In this document: one piece after another, positions 48,618-54,004 of the stretch
Layout of the letters: every line of letters starts with the position of its first letter
Position numbering within the stretch: position 1 is the stretch's first letter
Assembly: GCA_052117605.1 (NCBI GenBank)
Contig: JBQKIT010000019.1
Strand: one strand, 5' to 3'
DNA: 54,004 nucleotides
Source of the DNA: CAG-791 sp000431495
GTDB lineage: Bacteria; Bacillota; Clostridia; Lachnospirales; Lachnospiraceae
Notes under the pieces: generated by a model
Told to the model about the DNA's origin: nothing
The model's input: only the letters and a program-made list of their open reading frames with translations
Database searches by the model: none
Position numbers and translations under genes: made by a program

Positions 48618-50179
48618 CAACAATCCCAGCAAGCATCAGCCGGTTTACCGCTGCGCCGATCGATACGCCAAGTAAACGAAAGGTCGCCGCTTACGCCAGA
48701 GTCTCCACGGACCACGACGAGCAGTTCACCAGCTACGAGGCACAGATCGACTACTACACGAAATTCATCAAGGCTCGCGACGATTGGGAATTCGTCAAGG
48801 TCTACACGGATGAAGGCATCACTGGAACAAGCACCAAACACCGTGAGGGCTTCAAGCGCATGGTCGCCGATGCGCTGGCAGGCAAAATCGATCTTATAGT
48901 CACAAAGAGCGTGTCCAGGTTCGCCCGGAACACGGTCGACTCCCTGACCACCATTCGAAAGCTCAAGGAGCACGGTACCGAGTGCTACTTCGAGAAGGAA
49001 AACATCTGGACCTTCGACTCCAAGGGTGAGCTCCTTATCACGATCATGAGCTCACTGGCTCAGGAGGAATCCAGATCCATTTCGGAGAACGTCACCTGGG
49101 GCCAGAGAAAGCGATTCGCTGACGGCAAGGTCTCCGTCGCCTACAAGAGGTTCCTCGGTTACGACAAAGGACCAGACGGGAAGCTTACCGTTAACCCGGA
49201 GCAGGCAAAAACCGTGAAACTCATCTACAGTCTTTTCCTGCAAGGCATGACCTATCACGGCATTGCGGATGAGCTCACCAAAAGAGGTCTCAAGAGTCCG
49301 GGCGGTAAGGACCAATGGAGTCAATCATCTGTAAAGAGCATCCTCCGAAATGAGAAATACAAGGGTGATGCCCTCCTTCAGAAGTCCTTCACGGTTGACT
49401 ACCTCACAAAGAAGACAAAACCTAATGAAGGCGAGATTCCTCAGTACTACGTGGAAGGCGACCACGAGGCTATCATCGATCCGGAGACCTTCGATATGGT
49501 CCAGCGCGAGATAGACAAGCGTGGCAAAGGTGAGAAGTACCACAGCGGAGTCTACCCTTTCTCCTCGAAGATCAAATGCGGTGAGTGCGGCAGCTGGTAC
49601 GGCTCAAAGGTCTGGCACTCAAACGACAAATACCGCCACGTCATCTGGCAATGCAACCACAAGTACGATGGGGACAAGCGTTGCTCCACTCCGCACCTGA
49701 CAGACGAACAGGCCAAGGCTGCCTTCCTATCAGCGGCAAACAAGCTCCTAGCGACAAAGGACGAGGTCATCGCCAATGGCCATGAGATGCTGGGGCTCCT
49801 CTTCGACACGAAGGAGCTGGAAACGGAGCGAGACAACCTTCTGGTTGAAGCAGCTGCCGTTTCCGAGGCTGTTCAAAAGACCATCTACGAGAATGCCCAT
49901 GTCGCGCAGGAGCAAGCGAGTTACCAGCAGAAATACGATGCTCTGGTAAAGCGTTACGACGAGCTCAAAGCAAGAATTGACGAACTCTACGACCAGATCA
50001 GCGAGATGAAGGCGAACAAGGCAGGCATCGAAGACTTCCTTACAGCCTTCGAGAAAACGACTGATACCCTGACGGAATTCTCCGTCGAAGCTTTCAGCAG
50101 CTTGGTCGAATTCATCGCGGTCTACAGTGAGAAAGACATCCGGGTTACCTTCCGAAACGGGCAGGAAATCAAAGCCTGA
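48596..50179 (+). CDS. Large serine recombinase 2
   Basis: A 527-residue large serine recombinase starting at TTG 48596 behind AAGGAGTGAG. Catalytic Ser in YARVSTDHDE, then YTDEGITGTSTKHREGFKRMV, then the recombinase domain (GYDKGPDGKLTVNPEQAKTVK), one zinc ribbon (KCGECGSWYGSK...C), and a coiled coil (KYDALVKRYDELKARIDELYDQISEM). In tandem with recombinase 1 it may act as a heteromeric pair. Confidence 0.95.
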   Translation: MEQQRKITTIPASISRFTAAPIDTPSKRKVAAYARVSTDHDEQFTSYEAQIDYYTKFIKARDDWEFVKVYTDEGITGTSTKHREGFKRMVADALAGKIDLIVTKSVSRFARNTVDSLTTIRKLKEHGTECYFEKENIWTFDSKGELLITIMSSLAQEESRSISENVTWGQRKRFADGKVSVAYKRFLGYDKGPDGKLTVNPEQAKTVKLIYSLFLQGMTYHGIADELTKRGLKSPGGKDQWSQSSVKSILRNEKYKGDALLQKSFTVDYLTKKTKPNEGEIPQYYVEGDHEAIIDPETFDMVQREIDKRGKGEKYHSGVYPFSSKIKCGECGSWYGSKVWHSNDKYRHVIWQCNHKYDGDKRCSTPHLTDEQAKAAFLSAANKLLATKDEVIANGHEMLGLLFDTKELETERDNLLVEAAAVSEAVQKTIYENAHVAQEQASYQQKYDALVKRYDELKARIDELYDQISEMKANKAGIEDFLTAFEKTTDTLTEFSVEAFSSLVEFIAVYSEKDIRVTFRNGQEIKA

Positions 50180-50180
50180 A

Positions 50181-50225
50181 AAAGCTCCCCACCACCTGAA
50201 TTTTGGTGATGGGGAGCTTTTTTAC
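50181..50225. terminator. Strong bidirectional terminator between the cassettes
   Basis: AAGCTCCCCACCACC pairs with GGTGATGGGGAGCTT (14 of 15), with T-runs on both strands. It separates the recombinase operon from the convergent HTH-zinc gene. Confidence 0.9.
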
Positions 50226-50635
50226 GCGTTTTCTCCGAACCTATCCCTTAAGTAGCATGCTTGCGAACAATATTTTCTGTGGTTATTTCCATAGGCTCTG
50301 AAGGGCTTGCCGCAACACGCACAGGTATAAAAATAGATTGCCGACGTCCTCCGGTGAACGGCCTCCGGATGATTATTCCACCAGGTTTGGCAGCACTCAT
50401 CCGAACAGAACTTTCTCTTTTTATGCTTTGGCTCCTGCTGGATTATCTTTCCGCAATTAGGGCAAACATAAACCTCTTCTGCTTCTTTCATGGTGTTTCT
50501 GGTTCCACCAAGAGAATTTCTATGGCAATAGGAACTAACCGTAGCTCTTGAAAGGCCTAATGTGGATGCGATCTTTCCATAGGACATCCCGCTTTCGCGG
50601 TAATTACAAACCAGTGTTTTCTGATCATCATTCAT
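50222..50635 (-). CDS. HTH plus zinc-finger regulator, inverted paralogue
   Basis: A 137-residue paralogue of the protein at 46194: TLVCNYRESGMSYGKIASTLGL, then SRATVSSYCHRNSLGG, then CPNCGKIIQQEPKHKKRKFCSDECC and CACCGKPFRAYGNNHRKYC. The shared segments (YGNNHRKYCS, SDECCQ.WW, HHPEAVHRR/NHPEAVHRR) show recent common descent. It is the second gene of the minus-strand cassette. Confidence 0.85.
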   Translation of the reverse strand: MNDDQKTLVCNYRESGMSYGKIASTLGLSRATVSSYCHRNSLGGTRNTMKEAEEVYVCPNCGKIIQQEPKHKKRKFCSDECCQTWWNNHPEAVHRRTSAIYFYTCACCGKPFRAYGNNHRKYCSQACYLRDRFGENA

Positions 50636-51329
50636 GGTGCACTCCTCTCTTCGGCGAATATTTCGGAATCAGGTAATTGCTGATCTCTCCGTCTATCCAG
50701 GAAATACACATGCCTTTTTCGTCATCCATCGCAATCTCATTTATTGCCAGAAGAATATCATCAAAGTCGCAAGCCATCTGTCTGGGATCAATCTTCTGCA
50801 ATTTCGTAAAATATGTACTCAGATCATTACTCTCTGCCCCATGAAGAATTCCTTCAGATGCCCTGATAATGTCTCGTGATACTTGCCTCCGAACTGCCAG
50901 ATTTCGCATTGCCTCATGAAGCATGCTCGCCAGAATAAGTTCATAAATGTACTTCTCATGGCAATGAATGCTCCGGTCAAATCTCCCATTGCATGCCCAG
51001 ACGAGATCATTGTAGCTCGTCGAGTGAATCGGTCTTGGTCCATAATGAGAGCCGCAGGATGTACAATACATTTTCGAGGACAGGCAGTATTTTCTATTTT
51101 TTCTGTCTTGCACTCCGTTCTTCCTGGAATGTGGATTAGTACTTCTGTCTCCAACTCTTACAATTTCAGAATCGCCGATTTTCCGGTTGCCAGCATGAAA
51201 TACCTGCTCTTTCGTTGCGGAAGCCTTGTCCAATATTGCTTCTGCGTCTGTCTGATCAAGAATGCCATCTGCATAAGCATTGATCAGCAGAAAACGCTGC
51301 AGACAAAAGTCCAGTTCTTTTTCCAACAT
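50628..51329 (-). CDS. SHOCT/recombinase-C-terminal fusion without catalytic domain
   Basis: A 233-residue protein. The first about 40 residues (LEKELDFCLQRFLLINAYADGILDQTDAEAILDK) are a SHOCT-like helical hairpin, the middle is a large-serine-recombinase zinc ribbon (YCTSCGSHYGPRPIHS..., then CNG) and the C-terminal helical part continues to the end. No resolvase catalytic domain is present. It overlaps the paralogue gene by 8 bp. It may be a degenerate recombinase or a recombination directionality factor. Confidence 0.75.
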   Translation of the reverse strand: MLEKELDFCLQRFLLINAYADGILDQTDAEAILDKASATKEQVFHAGNRKIGDSEIVRVGDRSTNPHSRKNGVQDRKNRKYCLSSKMYCTSCGSHYGPRPIHSTSYNDLVWACNGRFDRSIHCHEKYIYELILASMLHEAMRNLAVRRQVSRDIIRASEGILHGAESNDLSTYFTKLQKIDPRQMACDFDDILLAINEIAMDDEKGMCISWIDGEISNYLIPKYSPKRGVHHE

Positions 51330-51632
51330 GATCTGTTCCTCCTTTCTTTGGTGTCCAATAGATTGCTCAAAAAAGAAGGAAAGTCAACGAATTCAGAGTA
51401 AAACAAAAAAAATCCCCACCACTGAACTTCTCTGGTGATGAGGACCTTATCAACTCTACAAACTGGAATTTGAGTCTCTGTAAAGCTGGAATTAACCCAT
51501 ACAATTATTTTAATTTAGAGGTTCTTACGCAATTATCCGTATTTTGTAATTTTTCAATACTGGAATGCCAGTGTAAATCAGCATTCTCCATTTTTATTAA
51601 AGCGAAAAACGTAAAATTGCGGAAGAACCAAT
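51330..51632 (+). other. 303-bp AT-rich gap
   Basis: No gene seen. It holds the ABC-F terminator on the minus strand (51403-51444), whose GGTGGGGA core resembles the terminator at 50181. Confidence 0.55.
51403..51444 (-). terminator. Terminator of the ABC-F transcript
   Basis: On the minus strand, TCCTCATCACC pairs with GTGGTGGGGA, then a run of nine T. It lies 190 bp after the ABC-F stop. Confidence 0.7.
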
Positions 51633-53093
51633 TTAGATATTCACAATTTTACTTGCCACAGTATCTCGAAAAACACTGTCATGTTCTACCAGGAGCATGG
51701 TCGGGGCAAACTCCGTTATGAGTTGTTCAATCTGCATACGTGAGTACACATCAATAAAGTTGAGCGGTTCATCCCATACATACAAGTGTGCCTTTTCACA
51801 AAGGCTTTTCGCAATTAGGACTTTCTTCTTTTGCCCGCCAGAAAAGTCTTTAATATCCTTTTCAAACTGTACACGCTCAAAGTCCATTTTCCTAAGAATT
51901 GCCTTGAACAAACTTTCATCAAGGTTGTTTTCTTCTGCAAACTCGGAAAGGGTTCCACATAAATACGATGTATCCTGTGGCACATAAGAAATTACAAGCC
52001 CAGAGCCAAGTGTTACTGTACCCGTATAATCTATGGACTGCCCGACTACCAACTTTAACAGGCTACTTTTGCCACTGCCGTTCTTTCCATCAAGCACAAT
52101 GCGTTCTCCCTGTCTTATTTCAAACGAAACGGGTTCACAAACTGAAATGCCATCATAATAAACTACTACATTCGATAATGATGCAAGCAAATCTGTATGG
52201 TAATTAAGCGGTTGTATCTTGAGGGCTTCTGCGGTTTCCATATTTTTCAGCAATGCTGATTTTTGTTCGATTGTCTGTTGTTGTCTCGCTTCTATAGATT
52301 TTGAACGCTTCATCATTTTGGCGGCTTTATGACCGACATAACCTTTATCTGCTGCCCCAATTTTGGAAGCTTCTACACGTTCAGACCATACTGCAGCGCG
52401 TTTTGCCGACTGCTGTAATCGTCTGATGTCCTTTTGCAAACGTTCGTTCTGAGCCAGTTCAAATTCTTGCTGTCGCTCAAAATTTGACATCCATGATGAA
52501 AAGTTTCCTCTTTGCACTTCGATATTCGCTCGGTTAATCGATAGAATATAGTCAACACAATCGTCAAGAAAGCGACGATCGTGAGAAACTAAGATGAATC
52601 CCTTTTTCTTTTTCAGATATGCCGCCACACTTTTTCTCGCTTTGGCATCCAAATGGTTGGTAGGTTCATCAATCAGTAGGAAATGCCCTTCATTAAGAAA
52701 AAGAGCGGCAATCAAAACCTTTGTCTGCTCTCCGTTGGAAAGTGTTTCAAAAGGTCGCCAAAGCACATCGACATCAACATCAAGATAAGAAAGTTCTCGC
52801 ATAAGTTCCCATTCTTCCGCAAGTGGGCAAATCTCCTGCAATATATCCTCTGTAATACGATTCTTATCTGAAACGGGATAAGGAAAATAATCAAACTGTA
52901 CGGATGATAGGATTTTTCCACTATACTCATATTTCCCAAGCAGAAGATTCAGAAAGGTTGTTTTACCTCGTCCGTTTCTGCCCACAAAACCAAGCTTCCA
53001 ATCGGTATCAACCTGGAAACTGACATTTTCAAAAACATTATCATAACTTGTCGGATATGAAAACGTAAGGTTTTCAATTTTAATCATTGACAT
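51633..53093 (-). CDS. ABC-F ribosomal protection protein, Lsa-like
   Basis: A 486-residue ABC-F protein with two ABC domains. ABC1 has GRNGRGKTT, LSNGEQTKV and LLIDEPTNHLD; ABC2 has GKNGSGKSS, FSGGQKKKV and WDEPLNFIDV. There is no membrane domain, as in ABC-F. The interdomain linker is long, as in Lsa/Vga-type proteins that displace lincosamides, streptogramin A and pleuromutilins from the ribosome. Whole-length similarity to Lsa(A) is evident. Start ATG 53093 behind AAAGGAGGAT. Regulated by the upstream leader. Confidence 0.93.
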   Translation of the reverse strand: MSMIKIENLTFSYPTSYDNVFENVSFQVDTDWKLGFVGRNGRGKTTFLNLLLGKYEYSGKILSSVQFDYFPYPVSDKNRITEDILQEICPLAEEWELMRELSYLDVDVDVLWRPFETLSNGEQTKVLIAALFLNEGHFLLIDEPTNHLDAKARKSVAAYLKKKKGFILVSHDRRFLDDCVDYILSINRANIEVQRGNFSSWMSNFERQQEFELAQNERLQKDIRRLQQSAKRAAVWSERVEASKIGAADKGYVGHKAAKMMKRSKSIEARQQQTIEQKSALLKNMETAEALKIQPLNYHTDLLASLSNVVVYYDGISVCEPVSFEIRQGERIVLDGKNGSGKSSLLKLVVGQSIDYTGTVTLGSGLVISYVPQDTSYLCGTLSEFAEENNLDESLFKAILRKMDFERVQFEKDIKDFSGGQKKKVLIAKSLCEKAHLYVWDEPLNFIDVYSRMQIEQLITEFAPTMLLVEHDSVFRDTVASKIVNI

Positions 53094-53149
53094 AAATATT
53101 ATCCTCCTTTGCATGTCATACGATACAAAGTCGGTTCGGTGAATGTTTA

Positions 53150-53227
53150 CTACGTATAGATTTCACCAAAAGGAACCGACACTATACGGAGTGAATCATG
53201 TGTAACTATCTGTTCTGCACTATTCAT
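53150..53227 (-). CDS. Leader peptide of the ABC-F gene (25 aa)
   Basis: MNSAEQIVTHDSLRIVSVPF and five more residues, with TTTTGGAGGTGCTTT before the ATG. Its 3' half overlaps two competing stems: CGTATAG/CTATACG, and TCGGTT...GGTGAA with TTCACCGAACCGA, the latter located just before the ABC-F ribosome-binding site. This is the design of drug-induced ribosome stalling control. Confidence 0.7.
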   Translation of the reverse strand: MNSAEQIVTHDSLRIVSVPFGEIYT

Positions 53228-53240
53228 AAAGCACCTCCAA

Positions 53241-53280
53241 AACAAAATAAGAGCCACAAGAAAGTTTATCCTTGCAGCTC
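53241..53280 (-). terminator. Intrinsic attenuator in the ABC-F leader
   Basis: On the minus strand GAGCTGCAAG pairs with CTTGTGGCTC (all ten positions, two G-U), followed by TTATTTTGTTTT. It lies between promoter and gene, so transcription is probably stopped without drug. Confidence 0.75.
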
Positions 53281-53406
53281 GTCATAGCATAAAATAACAC
53301 CACTAAGCAAAAGTGGCAACAGCACTATATTGAGTAAGATAGACATATAACTTTCTTGCAATAGACACAATAATGCCAAAGTATAGCACTACCGCATATT
53401 TTGATT

Positions 53407-53430
53407 TTATTTGCAAGAAAAGTTAATCAT
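53407..53430 (-). CDS. First leader peptide (7 aa)
   Basis: MINFSCK with AGGTGGGAAG before the start. Its coding region AACTTTTCTTGCAAAT pairs with ATTGCAAGAAAGTT further down the leader, so ribosome position on this ORF could decide whether the attenuator forms. Confidence 0.55.
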   Translation of the reverse strand: MINFSCK

Positions 53431-53458
53431 CTTCCCACCTCTTTCTAAATTTCAAAAT

Positions 53459-53487
53459 ATTATACCATAAATCGCAGGCAAATACAA
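53459..53487 (-). promoter_or_regulatory. Promoter of the ABC-F gene
   Basis: TTGTAT, 17 bp, TATAAT on the minus strand, 29 nt before the first leader peptide. A good vegetative promoter for constitutive initiation with control by attenuation. Confidence 0.8.
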
Positions 53488-53577
53488 GTGGTTATAAAAA
53501 TTTAACAAATCGCTTATAATACAATCATATAACTTTACGCATTCCTTACTGACCGTAAAATTCCGATTTGTTGATTT

Positions 53578-53760
53578 CTATCTTTCTTTTTGTTGAAACT
53601 TCGCCAGTGTCTCCAACATGTGCTTTCCGATCGCTTCTGGATCATAATCGAACCCTGCGCAGACAAGCCTTAGCCCATCCGGAGTTAATATCCTTCCGTG
53701 ATCCCGAGCATAGCACAGCCGCTGATACTCTTCATATTGTTTATCGGTAATTTTATGCAT
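53578..53760 (-). CDS. Small conserved ORF (60 aa)
   Basis: A 60-residue protein (MHKITDKQYEEYQRLCYARD, then GRILTPDGLRLVCAGFDYDPEAIGKHMLETLAKFQ). Start ATG 53760 follows GGAG; a longer in-frame version is less likely. The sequence is typical of small conserved ORFs in Clostridia mobile DNA; function unknown. Confidence 0.65.
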   Translation of the reverse strand: MHKITDKQYEEYQRLCYARDHGRILTPDGLRLVCAGFDYDPEAIGKHMLETLAKFQQKER

Positions 53761-53803
53761 TCCTATTTCTCCGAATATAAAAAATGCGTCGATTTGCGGA
53801 AAA

Positions 53804-53848
53804 CGACACCCCTGCAAAAACGACACCCTTTTTATGAAAGCGATACCC
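53804..53848. repeat. Three CGACACCC-type repeats
   Basis: CGACACCC at 53804 and 53821, CGATACCC at 53841, spaced 17 and 20 bp, just upstream of the minus-strand small ORF. Possible operator. Confidence 0.35.
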
Positions 53849-53868
53849 CTTAATCAGGCGACCTTAGA

Positions 53869-54004
53869 TTGTATAAAATATCGAGTCTTGTTTTCAATGG
53901 GAAAAGTGCCAGAGCTATTTTGGAACATGTCCTGACAGGCGAATCTTTCGATGATGCCAAATACGATGAAATGTATGAAAACAATGTCATTTCTCATCGT
54001 TTGA
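53869..54004 (+). CDS. Possible partial ORF at right edge
   Basis: From TTG 53869 one frame runs open to the window end (YKISSLVFNGKSARAILEHV, then GESFDDAKYDEMYENNVISH). Codon use is plausible but no ribosome-binding site or family is visible, and it may be an in-frame part of a longer gene or a remnant. Confidence 0.2.
   Translation, partial: MYKISSLVFNGKSARAILEHVLTGESFDDAKYDEMYENNVISHRL

Overview
The window reads as most of a tailed-phage (HK97-type siphovirus) prophage from an anaerobic gut-type Firmicute (class Clostridia, probably Lachnospiraceae or Oscillospiraceae), followed by a short stretch of AT-richer DNA carrying an antibiotic-resistance ABC-F gene. The organism is inferred from strong AGGAGG ribosome-binding sites, from phage families typical of Clostridia (DUF2800/DUF2815, DUF1492, DUF4314, P27 terminase, phi13-type tail tube, GH25-CW_7-LysM lysin, recombinases after the lysin) and from a moderately GC-rich phage core. 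No rRNA, tRNA or CRISPR was seen.

Layout. 1-11.6 kb is the early/replication module: DUF2800 nuclease, DUF2815 ssDNA-binding-like protein, family A DNA polymerase, DUF4406, a PD-(D/E)XK-like nuclease, a primase/VapE-type helicase, VRR-NUC, SNF2-type helicase and a DUF1492 late regulator. The polymerase carries an intein, and a separate HNH-type homing endonuclease gene with its own Shine-Dalgarno lies inside the intein in another reading frame. 11.56-13.4 kb holds a 10-bp-phased operator-like repeat, a -10 element, HNH, a cos-like region, the small terminase and an HNH-AP2 homing endonuclease. About 13.4-21.6 kb is a low-GC integrated element nested in the phage: attenuator leader, PC4-like protein, a Rep-like protein, DUF5681, Xis, NUMOD4-HNH, serine resolvase, tyrosine integrase, a ribbon-helix-helix repressor and a membrane protein. 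It separates the small terminase from the rest of the packaging genes.

21.8-26.5 kb is an accessory block: ParB-like/DNA methyltransferase, a 'virulence-like' protein, DUF4314, amidoligase, gamma-glutamylcyclotransferase and zinc-ribbon protein. Three intergenic copies of one conserved leader motif precede three of these genes. 26.6-34.2 kb is the head and tail-tube module (TerL, portal, ClpP-like protease, capsid, connectors, tail tube, tail chaperone with a -1 frameshift at AAACCCC). A cargo insertion at 34.2-36.4 kb (membrane diguanylate cyclase, broken TIGR04076 gene, small protein) precedes the tape measure. 36.5-45.6 kb is tail, a U32-like protein, holins and endolysin.

45.6-51.4 kb: an SMR exporter on the minus strand, then a recombinase cassette (HTH-Zn protein, SHOCT-like protein, two tandem large serine recombinases) facing an inverted, degenerate version of the same cassette that lacks a catalytic recombinase domain. 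51.4-53.5 kb: an Lsa-type ABC-F resistance gene with promoter, two leader peptides and an intrinsic attenuator. 53.6 kb to the end: a small conserved ORF and an unresolved edge.
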